Assembly (NCBI GenBank): GCA_023137315.1
Contig: JAGLPP010000017.1
Location: 1 to 32,681 of the forward strand
Source: Bacteriovoracaceae bacterium
GTDB lineage: Bacteria > Bdellovibrionota > Bacteriovoracia > Bacteriovoracales > Bacteriovoracaceae
DNA: 32,681 bases
Direction: 5' to 3'
The position numbers and the translations under genes are program-made. The notes beneath the pieces are model-generated. The model saw only the letters and a list, made by a program, of their open reading frames with translations, had not been told where the DNA came from and did no database searches. Shown here one piece after another: positions 1 through 7,947 of the stretch (within the stretch, counting starts at the first letter, position 1; each line of letters opens with the position of its first letter).

Positions 1-9
1 TCCGTCAAA

Positions 10-288
10 CTAGGGAAAGATCATAATTGTAATTTGCCCTGCCCATCCCCTCGCTGAATATACATGTACTCCCTTGTTTTCACCATTAAATGACATGTTA
101 TTATTAATAGTTTTCACCTTCCCTGTTTTGGAATCAATTTCAAAAGGAAAAGAAAATCCTGTTTTCTGTATATCGGCATTTGCATCTTCAATATATTTAC
201 TACAATAAGTATAATCAATTTCTGAAGCCAATAAATTTGACAAAAATATTAAGCAACAACCCAAAGTAAACACTTTCAAAAAATTCAT
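10..288 (-). CDS. small secreted protein of unknown function
   Basis: I do not recognise this 92-residue protein. Residues 1-22 form a typical signal peptide: a lysine near the start, a hydrophobic core, then LLAS before an acidic residue. The mature part is about 70 residues and probably lies in the periplasm or outside the cell. It contains one cysteine (Cys29) and ends hydrophobically (ITIMIFP). An AGGA ribosome-binding site lies 8 bases before the ATG, which supports the start. The stop codon is inside the window, so the frame is closed. The abrupt hydrophobic end leaves open that it is a shortened member of a longer family. No function can be assigned. Confidence 0.6.
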   Translation of the reverse strand: MNFLKVFTLGCCLIFLSNLLASEIDYTYCSKYIEDANADIQKTGFSFPFEIDSKTGKVKTINNNMSFNGENKGVHVYSARGWAGQITIMIFP

Positions 289-536
289 GCAATAAATCCT
301 ATGTTCAAAATAATTATCTACCTGCCAATATGATTTTATCAGATTTCCATTTCATTAGAAACAACAAGTATCTTTTACCAACCGACCTGGTACTTTATAA
401 TCCGACAGACCGGAATTATTCCGATTTAACTATTTTCCTATACTTATGTCTGCAAAGTTTTCCGTTAAAAGAAATAAAACATCATTCATCGAATGGTGTA
501 GGTCAAAGGGCCCAAACTTTTCGTCGATAAGCTCAA

Positions 537-563
537 AAAAGCCCTCTACAAAAGAAGGCTTTT
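537..563. terminator. possible bidirectional terminator hairpin
   Basis: AAAAGCC (537-543) pairs with GGCTTTT (557-563), and an inner TCT/AGA pair (545-547 with 553-555) extends the stem across one mismatch. Read on the minus strand the stem is followed by six T residues, and on the plus strand by four. No obvious gene ends just before it on either strand, so what it terminates is unclear. It may end a small RNA or act as an insulator. Confidence 0.4.
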
Positions 564-635
564 AAAATGGCAGAGACGAGTAGATAACTTTCGAAATGAG
601 TGTTTAGCCTATGCTGCGTAACAAACTTATTAAAA

Positions 636-680
636 TCACCGAAAAATGGTGAAAGGTGAGAACATTTTAATGTGTTCTCG
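636..680 (+). other. two stem-loops upstream of the ablB-like gene
   Basis: TCACC (636-640) pairs with GGTGA (648-652) around a 7-base loop. GAGAACA (658-664) pairs with TGTTCTC (673-679) around an 8-base loop. They lie 96-140 bases before the acetyltransferase start and could be part of a structured leader, provided transcription starts upstream of them. The sequence matches no riboswitch class that I recognise. Confidence 0.3.
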
Positions 681-775
681 CAATACTGTAATCCGTTCAC
701 TTCAGCTATTCGATTTAACATCGTCCCCTTTTCTGTTATTATCGGTCTCCATAATGAATTTTCGAGGTACTTTCG

Positions 776-1804
776 ATGACACAACATAAAAACGGTAAGC
801 ATAACCCACTTATTAACCTTGATTCAACAGTTGAATCTCTATCATCAAAAATGGTCAAGATGGCCACGGATGAATGGAGTGGATCTAGTCCAACCAGTAA
901 AGATATGGGAGTTGTTCAACTCACATTAGACAAAGGAATTAAGACAACAATTGTCGGAACTATTTATGGGCTCGATTTTGAGATTGAAGAGGAAGACTAT
1001 ACCGTAAATGTCTTCTTTGACTATTATAACAAAAGATTAAAAGTACTAGATTATACATGCAAAAACTACAGCAATATGCTGAAAAGACTTGCCTGGCTAG
1101 CAGAGGCGAATTGCTTTGACAAAATTTTTATTAAAGCACACCACGATGACTTTCAAGATTTTCTTTCCCATGGATACATGATGGAAGGAATACTTAGATA
1201 CTATTTCAATGGTAATGACGCCTATGTACTATCTCGGTTCTCTTCAGCACAAAGAGCAGAGAGTCCAGATCTCGTTGAAGAATCAAAGCTCATTGAAGAA
1301 ATTATTTATGAATCAAAACCTGCACCCCAAAGAAAGATACCCTCAGATATCAAAATCATAAAAGCAGACAAAGGCCATATCTCTCAGCTTGTTTATATTT
1401 ACAGACAGGTATTTGAAACTTACCCTTCTCCGCTGACAAATCCAGATTACATTAAATCTGTTATGGATAGAAATGTTCACTTTGTCCTCGCCACACAAGG
1501 AGATGAGCCTGTCGCAGCCGCCAGTGCCGATATTAGTCAAAAATATTCAAATGCCGAACTGACCGACTGTGCTACAGTACCTACGCTACAAGGTAAAGGC
1601 GTTATGCAATTTATCCTTCAAGAATTAGAGGAGATTCTAAAGCAAAAGAACATCCTAACATCTTATACTCTTGCTCGTGCTAAAAGCGTCGGAATGAACA
1701 AATCATTTTTCAGGCTGAACTACGAATACTCCGGAAGATTAATTAAGAACTGTGATATTTATGGTGAATTTGAAGATTTGAACATCTGGGTAAAACGGAT
1801 TTAA
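776..1804 (+). CDS. ablB: AblB-like beta-lysine N-acetyltransferase
   Basis: The protein resembles AblB, the GNAT enzyme that acetylates beta-lysine to the compatible solute N-epsilon-acetyl-beta-lysine. Family signatures are visible: DYYNKRLKVLDY (residues 82-93), the FLSHGYMMEGILRYYFNG stretch (129-146), and a C-terminal GNAT domain (about 190-340) with NAELTDCATVPTLQGKG (259-275, acetyl-CoA loop), YTLARAKSVGMN (297-308) and LNIWVK (335-340). At 342 residues it is longer than the roughly 270-290 usual for AblB; about 50 extra residues at the N-terminus look polar and unstructured. The start is supported by GAGGT 8 bases upstream. The usual partner, lysine 2,3-aminomutase (AblA), is not in the window, so the exact substrate is inferred. 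Confidence 0.8.
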   Translation: MTQHKNGKHNPLINLDSTVESLSSKMVKMATDEWSGSSPTSKDMGVVQLTLDKGIKTTIVGTIYGLDFEIEEEDYTVNVFFDYYNKRLKVLDYTCKNYSNMLKRLAWLAEANCFDKIFIKAHHDDFQDFLSHGYMMEGILRYYFNGNDAYVLSRFSSAQRAESPDLVEESKLIEEIIYESKPAPQRKIPSDIKIIKADKGHISQLVYIYRQVFETYPSPLTNPDYIKSVMDRNVHFVLATQGDEPVAAASADISQKYSNAELTDCATVPTLQGKGVMQFILQELEEILKQKNILTSYTLARAKSVGMNKSFFRLNYEYSGRLIKNCDIYGEFEDLNIWVKRI

Positions 1805-1871
1805 AACAGCTGCTCTAGCTCGAACGTATCGCTCTCTTGTATTTATAATGTGTTGAACTTAAATTTAAAAA

Positions 1872-1963
1872 TGGCGGAGACGGTGAGATTCGAACTCACG
1901 GACCCCAATTAAGAGGTCGACGCCTTAGCAAGGCGCTCCCTTCGGCCACTCGGGCACGTCTCC
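1872..1963 (-). tRNA. tRNA-Ser(GCT)
   Basis: On the minus strand the acceptor arm GGAGACG pairs with CGTCTCC, followed by a G discriminator and an encoded CCA. The anticodon loop TTGCTAA, closed by GCGCC/GGCGT, carries anticodon GCT (reads AGC/AGU). A long variable arm and the GTTCGAATC T-loop are present, as expected for a class II serine tRNA. It lies five bases after the neighbouring tRNA-Ser(TGA) and downstream of serS. Confidence 0.96.
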
Positions 1964-1968
1964 GTAAA

Positions 1969-2056
1969 TGGCGGAGGACACAGGATTCGAACCTGCGGAC
2001 CCTTGCGGGTCAACGGTTTTCAAAACCGCCGCTTTCGACCACTCAGCCAATCCTCC
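1969..2056 (-). tRNA. tRNA-Ser(TGA)
   Basis: On the minus strand GGAGGAT pairs with GTCCTCC, with one T-G pair, followed by a G discriminator and an encoded CCA. The anticodon stem CGGT/ACCG closes the loop TTTGAAA, giving anticodon TGA (reads UCN codons). The long variable arm pairs GACCC with GGGTC, and the T-loop GTTCGAATC is intact. It begins about 51 bases after the serS stop codon, so it may be processed from the same transcript. Confidence 0.96.
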
Positions 2057-2107
2057 ATAATAGAACTAAACAACTATATTCAATCATAAATGCGATGACA
2101 ATATTTA

Positions 2108-3382
2108 TTACCTATTCGAAATAATCTTCACTCCACCCATATATGACAACAAAATATTCGGTACTGTAATCGTACCGTCTTCTTGCTGATAATTTTCCAT
2201 GATCGCAACAAGTGTTCTTCCGGCAGCAAGACCAGATCCATTCAAGGTATGAGCAAATTGCGGTTTACCATTATTATCCCGATATCTGATGGAGGCCCTT
2301 CTTGCCTGGAAATCAGTACAATTTGAAATCGACGAAATTTCACGATAACGATCCTGTCCCGGAAGCCATACCTCCAAATCAATACACCTTGTCGCACCAA
2401 AACCCATATCGCCAGAAGAAAGAAGAACCTCCCGATACGGAAGCTCCAATTTTTCCAGTATCGCACATGCCCGTCGAACCATTGCATCGTGTGCCGCGAT
2501 TGAATCCTCGGCAGCAACAATACCCACTAATTCAACCTTGTTAAATTGATGTAGTCGAATTAATCCTCGGGTATCCTTGCCATGAGATCCTGCTTCACTT
2601 CTAAAACACGGTGTATAGGCACAATATTTAATAGGCAGTTCCTTAAAACTAAAAAGCTCATCCCTTTTTAAATTAACCAGGGGAACTTCCGCCGTTGGGA
2701 TCAAATACCAATCACGCCCCTCCAGCCTGAATAAATCTTCTTCAAATTTGGGTAATTGACCAGAGCCATGCATTGAACTTGCGTTAACAATATATGGAGG
2801 AATTATTTCCTCGTATCCATTATCAAGATGATCATCAATCATAAAATTAATAAGTGCTCTTTCCAATCTCGCCAGCAACCCCCTGTTAACGACAAAACGT
2901 GATCCTGTTATTTTGGCCCCTGCCTCAAAATCCAGCATCCCTAAAGACTCCCCCAGCTCCACATGATCTTTTGGTGTAAAAGAAAACTGCTTTGGTTCTC
3001 CCCACGAATTAATTATTTTATTGGATGATTCATCTTCTCCAACAGGAACATCATCGGCCGGGATATTAGGAATCACTGACAAAATCTCTTGTTGCTGCTT
3101 TTGTATTTTCTCCAGGGTCAAACCTGAGTCCTCAATCTCTTTCTTGATAGACGCCACTTTGGTCATTTCTTTTTTTGCATCCTGGCCGTTTTTTTTAAGC
3201 TGGCCGATTTCCCTGGACAATTTCTTGACTTCTGCCCGCCTGCCTTCAACTTCTTGAATGAACTCACGTCTTTTTTTGTCCAAATTCATAATTTCATCGA
3301 CAATATTTACATCCATAAATCTCTTTTTAAGATTCTTTTTAAACAAATCCGGGTCGTTAACAATTAATTTCAGATCATGCAT
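2108..3382 (-). CDS. serS: seryl-tRNA synthetase
   Basis: This class II synthetase charges tRNA-Ser with serine in the cytoplasm. Its 424 residues match the family length. Residues about 30-102 are a charged antiparallel coiled coil that grips the long variable arm of tRNA-Ser. The catalytic domain follows, with the TAEVPLVNL serine-site segment (230-238), motif 2 FRSEAGSHGKDTRG (260-273) and motif 3 NGSGLAAGRTLVAIMENYQ (381-399). GGAGTG lies 7 bases before the ATG. The gene starts 15 bases after the upstream TPR gene and is followed by two serine tRNA genes on the same strand, so enzyme and substrates are probably co-transcribed. Confidence 0.97.
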   Translation of the reverse strand: MHDLKLIVNDPDLFKKNLKKRFMDVNIVDEIMNLDKKRREFIQEVEGRRAEVKKLSREIGQLKKNGQDAKKEMTKVASIKKEIEDSGLTLEKIQKQQQEILSVIPNIPADDVPVGEDESSNKIINSWGEPKQFSFTPKDHVELGESLGMLDFEAGAKITGSRFVVNRGLLARLERALINFMIDDHLDNGYEEIIPPYIVNASSMHGSGQLPKFEEDLFRLEGRDWYLIPTAEVPLVNLKRDELFSFKELPIKYCAYTPCFRSEAGSHGKDTRGLIRLHQFNKVELVGIVAAEDSIAAHDAMVRRACAILEKLELPYREVLLSSGDMGFGATRCIDLEVWLPGQDRYREISSISNCTDFQARRASIRYRDNNGKPQFAHTLNGSGLAAGRTLVAIMENYQQEDGTITVPNILLSYMGGVKIISNR

Positions 3383-3397
3383 TTTTTTTCACTCCAT

Positions 3398-6300
3398 TTA
3401 TCTTAGTCTTCTAATCTCTGTCTTTATTTTATTCCTGTCTGGTGCATTAGGATATAAATTCAAATAATTTTTAAAGAACTCCAATGCCAGATTCCCTTGT
3501 CCAATAACCTTGTATACATATCCCAGCTGTTTGTTGACTTCCGGATTGGTTTTTTCCTGTTCCCATGCACGGTTATAATATTCCCTCGCTGCATCATATC
3601 GTCCTTGTCGAAATTCTATAGAACCGAGATTCATTAATGCTTCTATTGATTTGGGATTCTTTGATATTGCAGTTGAAAGATTTTTTATCGCCTTTGAATA
3701 ATTGTTGCTTTTCTCTTTTTTGTTCTTGGATTGTATTGCTTTTTTAAGAAAACTTTTTCCCAGTATCATGTATCCTTTTTCACTGTTTGGATAAAATTCC
3801 GTTTCAGAGGCACCTCTCGTAATCGCTTCATCAAATGAATTTTGAAGATAGTGAAGTTTTCCAATAAAATAATTTATATCCTTGTGTGAGGGCATGTTTT
3901 CAAAAACATCCTCAAATACGGCCTTTGCATCATTATACCTTTTAACCTTCATAAGGTTTTCACCTAGTATGACTTTGTTTTTAAGATCACCTGGGTCCAA
4001 TATCGAAATTTTTTCAGAACTCTTTATGGCCTCGTTAAAATTACCCTCCATTGTCGCTTTTTTTATTAGAAATTTGTATAAGGATGTATCTTCAGTCCTT
4101 AACTTTTCAAGTTTGTTTTTGTATTTTTCATAAAACTTTACCTGCCCGCTATCATGATAAAATATAGCGATTTTTCCCAGCAATACTGGTTCATCTGGAT
4201 ATTTTTTTAATTCATTTCTTAAAAAACCGATAGCAACGTTTGCACCATCCTTGTCATAAAGAATGTCTGCATATAAGGAAATATATTCTGTATTATCCGG
4301 CTCCAATGTCATTGCTCTTTTAAGCATTGCAATACTTTTTTTATATTTTCTATATTTTAAGTATATTTTCGCCAACTCAAAATAATCCTCCGTATTCATT
4401 GGATCTCTTTCCAGACCTTCACGCAAATTCCTCATTGCAACAACCAATTTTTCTTTTTTTAAAAAAACACGTCCGACGAGGGAGGAGTACTTTGCAGAGA
4501 AGACAATTTTTTCATATTGAGAAATCAGACTCAACATCTTTTGTGCTTTGGTAACCCGGCCGGAATCAATATATGCTTCGACCAGCTTAAGCCTGATATT
4601 GATGTTGTTTTTATGTTTGGCTTGAAGTTCTTCAAGCTTCTTTATTGCCCAAAAATAGTGTCCGCGCTTTAACTGTAAATCAACCAACCACATCTGTGAT
4701 GGTATATAGTCCTTGTGTTTATCAGATGCTTCAATTGCATATTTATATGCCTCTTCCCATTTTTTCTTTTTGGCAAATCTTTGTGAAGTCCTCATGAGAT
4801 CAATTATTTCACTCTCGAGAATAATATGCTTGCTTACCTTGTCCCCTCCTGCTTCAAGTTCGGCAAGCCGGGATCTTAACTGATCGGATTCACTTATGCT
4901 CAATGCTTTTTTAAAATATTTAGCAGCCAGCTTCGGCTTTCTCTGCCAGGCACTGAGAAAGCCGCGATATTCAAGATATTTTGCATAATAAACGGGAGAA
5001 CTTTCAAGACGTAATCGTTTTAATACTTCCAAATTTTTTTCAAACTTGCTGTAATTTTTCTCTCTCAATATGTATTTATTATATTCAAGTATAAGTTGGA
5101 CTGATTTTGGATGTTTTGCGCCAGCAATTTCCAGTAATTTTTTTCCCTTGTCAAACTCCTGGTTAATCTCATGAAACATGGAACAGTATATCTCTTTTTC
5201 CGGTATACTGTTTTTTACCGAAAGAAGTTTTGTAAATATTTTTTTTGCATCGGCTAATCGACCTTCCTTTATAAAGGCACCTAAAAGTAGTGACATCAAT
5301 TTTATGTTTGGCTTTTGCTCCATACGAAGATAATCTTCCATTATTTTTATTGCCGTTTTATACTTTTGATTTTGAAAGTAAAATAATGCCGCACCATATG
5401 CAGCATTTGCATTTTTTAACAGATTAATCTTGTTGATTTCCACAAGGCGAAATAAAATACCGTTTGCCCATGACTTGTCTTTTACGTTTGGAAGCATCTC
5501 TGCATATGTTAATATCAACCAACTCAAGGCATCGTTTTTGCGAAACTGGGCCCTTGATGATGTCAGGAAATACTCGGCTGATTTTAACTTTGATTTATAT
5601 GTACCTTTGCGATATTCATTAATTCCTTTGATATAAAATTCTTTTGCAACTTCTTTATTAATATATTCATTCACAACAGGAAATTGAATCTGTGGATATA
5701 TCAGCTTGATCGCATCATCTGTATCCTCTGAAGGAAAAAACACGTACCAGGCTATCATGAAAAGCGTTACTGCATAGAGTATTCTGTTGCGCTTTTTGGG
5801 TGGTATTTTTTTTGTAAAGCTCTTGATTTTTACAAAAGTTTTTTCGCTTTTTTCTAAAATAGTCAATTGCTTTTCAAACTCTTCTTCCGCTTTTTCTGTT
5901 TCTTTTTTTATCTCCGGCAGGATTTCTTCGAGATTAACAACTTTCGTTCCGGCAGCCCGGTCAACTACTTTTTCTTTATGAGCCTCCTCCTCTTTACCCA
6001 AATCCTCATCCGGTACTTCTTCCAACTTCTCTTCTGCATAAGGAACCTGTTGCTCGATGACTTTGGTTTTATCATATTGCGTGGTTGGTTTGTGGATATC
6101 ACGCACGAGGACTGTTTTTTCAATATCACTATCATCTGAAACAGGTTCTTCCCCGGTCTCTTCTAATACCACACTTTCCGGAACATGCTCATCTTCCTTT
6201 TTAAATTCAAACTCCCGAAACTCAACTTCATCTGTTTCGGTACTCTTGTCTGCCCCACTCTTTTCCTCTGCCAGCCCCTCTCCCATGTATATTTTTTCAA

Positions 6301-6541
6301 TGGTTTTATTTGATTTTTTGTTCTCAAGATTTTCCATTGAATGTTCGTCATTAATTATTCCATTAATTAAATCCAAAATTTCATCACAATATTCAACGTG
6401 TTGCCATTTTCCGTCCGGAAAATGTTGGAATTCTTCATCACCTTCTATTTTTCCACGAATATATAGCTCTCCAACCTGACTTACTGTAAATGGGCCTACA
6501 ATTCTTCCTGATGGATATTTAATTTTATATTTTTCAGCCAT
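3398..6541 (-). CDS. GYF-domain, membrane-anchored TPR protein
   Basis: The 1047-residue protein has three parts. Residues 1-60 resemble a GYF_2-type domain (GRIVGPFT near 12-19, then a GKW near 44-46), a cytoplasmic peptide-binding module. Residues 60-240 are acidic and low in complexity, probably disordered. After a basic stretch (KKIPPKKRNR, 244-253) comes one transmembrane helix (about 254-269), so by the positive-inside rule the rest is periplasmic. Residues 290-1047 are almost entirely tetratricopeptide repeats. This design suggests a scaffold linking cytoplasm and periplasm, but the partner is unknown. The gene starts 8 bases after nuoN without a clear ribosome-binding site, so translation may be coupled to nuoN. 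Its place in this operon suggests a link to the Nuo-like complex, though it could equally serve an unrelated envelope function. Confidence 0.85.
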   Translation of the reverse strand: MAEKYKIKYPSGRIVGPFTVSQVGELYIRGKIEGDEEFQHFPDGKWQHVEYCDEILDLINGIINDEHSMENLENKKSNKTIEKIYMGEGLAEEKSGADKSTETDEVEFREFEFKKEDEHVPESVVLEETGEEPVSDDSDIEKTVLVRDIHKPTTQYDKTKVIEQQVPYAEEKLEEVPDEDLGKEEEAHKEKVVDRAAGTKVVNLEEILPEIKKETEKAEEEFEKQLTILEKSEKTFVKIKSFTKKIPPKKRNRILYAVTLFMIAWYVFFPSEDTDDAIKLIYPQIQFPVVNEYINKEVAKEFYIKGINEYRKGTYKSKLKSAEYFLTSSRAQFRKNDALSWLILTYAEMLPNVKDKSWANGILFRLVEINKINLLKNANAAYGAALFYFQNQKYKTAIKIMEDYLRMEQKPNIKLMSLLLGAFIKEGRLADAKKIFTKLLSVKNSIPEKEIYCSMFHEINQEFDKGKKLLEIAGAKHPKSVQLILEYNKYILREKNYSKFEKNLEVLKRLRLESSPVYYAKYLEYRGFLSAWQRKPKLAAKYFKKALSISESDQLRSRLAELEAGGDKVSKHIILESEIIDLMRTSQRFAKKKKWEEAYKYAIEASDKHKDYIPSQMWLVDLQLKRGHYFWAIKKLEELQAKHKNNINIRLKLVEAYIDSGRVTKAQKMLSLISQYEKIVFSAKYSSLVGRVFLKKEKLVVAMRNLREGLERDPMNTEDYFELAKIYLKYRKYKKSIAMLKRAMTLEPDNTEYISLYADILYDKDGANVAIGFLRNELKKYPDEPVLLGKIAIFYHDSGQVKFYEKYKNKLEKLRTEDTSLYKFLIKKATMEGNFNEAIKSSEKISILDPGDLKNKVILGENLMKVKRYNDAKAVFEDVFENMPSHKDINYFIGKLHYLQNSFDEAITRGASETEFYPNSEKGYMILGKSFLKKAIQSKNKKEKSNNYSKAIKNLSTAISKNPKSIEALMNLGSIEFRQGRYDAAREYYNRAWEQEKTNPEVNKQLGYVYKVIGQGNLALEFFKNYLNLYPNAPDRNKIKTEIRRLR

Positions 6542-6549
6542 ATCTAATA

Positions 6550-7932
6550 TTACTGCAACAGATAAGGTGTCAAACCACCAATCAGCATCAACAGGGCCAA
6601 CAGGGTCATTATACCGTCACTGCGAAAATTGTTAACCACCATGGTTTTCTTTTTCATTATTATTTCTTCTGGAATTATAGTAAAAATATTCATAACCATC
6701 TTTAAGATATATGCCATCATTACCAGGAACGCTATAAGCATAATCACCATTTCAACAATAAATCCCTCTTTAAAATATGTGTAGGTAATATAGTATTTTG
6801 AAGCAAACCCTGCAGTAAAAGGCAACCCCAGAATGCAAAGCAGAAAAATTACATAAAGCGTGGATTTGTAACTATTCACATAGAAGCTTCCGCTTAGTTC
6901 GTTCGCTGTATCCTGTATTCTACCGTCAGCACATAAATCCTGCATAAGATATGCACATCCTCCAAACGAAATAGCCTGTGTTGCCATGAAAAATAATGTA
7001 TATCTTTCAACAACCTCTTCGGGAACCAGATTTACAATCATAAGAATAAAGCTTGAATGTGCCATATAGAAATATGCCAATGCTTTTTTGTTTTGTTGTT
7101 GGTTGATCCCAATTATGCTTGATATTATCGCAGATGCCAATACAACAACAGTAACACCTCCAAGTATGATCTTTTGCATTTCAGGTGAACATTCAAAAAT
7201 CATCCTCTGTAACAACATCAGAAGATTGTATGCAATAACAAGCCGGACAATAATAATATTCTGAAATATGTTCTTTTTTTCCACAGAATTAAAAAGATTC
7301 GGCAGGCATATACCAAGTGGAAATATTCCCAAATAATAACACGTAATTAAAAACACAAGACTGATTGATATTAAATAAAATGACTCCTCTTTTACTACAT
7401 GTTCATATATTGAAAATGTTCCAGTACTCATATAAAAAAATGTAATTGCAAGTATGAAAAAAATCATCATCATTAATGATGAAATAAATGATTTTATTGC
7501 CGCATTATATCGTTTGTCATCGCCCCCGAGACAATTCGCCAAATCCGAAATAATGCTCAGTGAAATTATTGCAATAAAAAATGAAATGAATTCGCCTGCT
7601 CCGGCTAAAATAAGTGCAAACAACAAATATATCATAATTAATATACATTTTCCTGTTTGCTTGTTGCTGTTGAATCCATTCATTATAATTGACATGACAG
7701 ACATTGTGCCAACTATCCACATAAATTTGTTTTTAACGCCGGAAAAAGAAATTAACACATGTGGAACTTGAATCAGATTTCCCAAAAAAAATACCGCCAT
7801 CGCTGCTGTTGCTGCAATAGAAATCAGCCAAACCATTATTCTTCCGTATTTTCCGACACAAAGCAACACCATTGATAATAAAACAATCAGGGCATAACCA
7901 TGAACCGCATATTGTAAGATATAATCCAACAC
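6550..7932 (-). CDS. nuoN: NuoN-like complex I membrane subunit (divergent)
   Basis: NuoN is an antiporter-like proton channel subunit of NADH:quinone oxidoreductase. This 460-residue, roughly 13-14-helix protein shows NQQQNKKALAYFYMAHSSF (277-295), matching the family's QTNxKRxLAYSSIAH segment, and GLPFTAGFASKYY (369-381), matching the last-helix GxPxxAGFxxKFY with its lysine (Lys379) kept. Two key residues look lost. The TM5 glutamate site reads FISFFIAIISL (115-125) with no acid after Glu114, and the lysine of the FKxxxxPFHxWxPD motif is Tyr200 in YYLGIFPLGICLPNLF. Translation begins at GTG, preceded by AAGGAAAAGGGG, 15 bases after nuoM. By sequence it is a NuoN homologue; proton pumping by the usual route is doubtful. 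Confidence 0.85.
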   Translation of the reverse strand: MLDYILQYAVHGYALIVLLSMVLLCVGKYGRIMVWLISIAATAAMAVFFLGNLIQVPHVLISFSGVKNKFMWIVGTMSVMSIIMNGFNSNKQTGKCILIMIYLLFALILAGAGEFISFFIAIISLSIISDLANCLGGDDKRYNAAIKSFISSLMMMIFFILAITFFYMSTGTFSIYEHVVKEESFYLISISLVFLITCYYLGIFPLGICLPNLFNSVEKKNIFQNIIIVRLVIAYNLLMLLQRMIFECSPEMQKIILGGVTVVVLASAIISSIIGINQQQNKKALAYFYMAHSSFILMIVNLVPEEVVERYTLFFMATQAISFGGCAYLMQDLCADGRIQDTANELSGSFYVNSYKSTLYVIFLLCILGLPFTAGFASKYYITYTYFKEGFIVEMVIMLIAFLVMMAYILKMVMNIFTIIPEEIIMKKKTMVVNNFRSDGIMTLLALLMLIGGLTPYLLQ

Positions 7933-7947
7933 AACCCCTTTTCCTTG

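Larger units (their letters stand above)
289..775. other. gene-poor region with hairpins
   Basis: I see no convincing gene here: short open frames exist but lack ribosome-binding sites and recognisable protein features. The region separates the secreted-protein gene (minus) from the acetyltransferase gene (plus), so it must hold divergent promoters, but I see no clear -35/-10 pair. It contains a terminator-like hairpin at 537-563 and two further small hairpins at 636-680. Confidence 0.5.

Noticed and set aside
330-530. 66-codon open frame on the plus strand
   Set aside because: No ribosome-binding site, no recognisable domain and unremarkable composition; treated as non-coding.
636-680. Glycine or lysine riboswitch
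   Set aside because: The short ACCGA-like stretch and stems do not add up to either consensus.
533-802. 89-codon open frame on the minus strand
   Set aside because: It overlaps the start of the acetyltransferase gene and the hairpins, lacks a ribosome-binding site and shows no protein features.
5867-6479. Open frames on the plus strand opposite the acidic linker of the TPR protein
   Set aside because: They are antisense shadows of low-complexity Glu/Lys codons, which read as Ser/Phe/Leu-rich frames.
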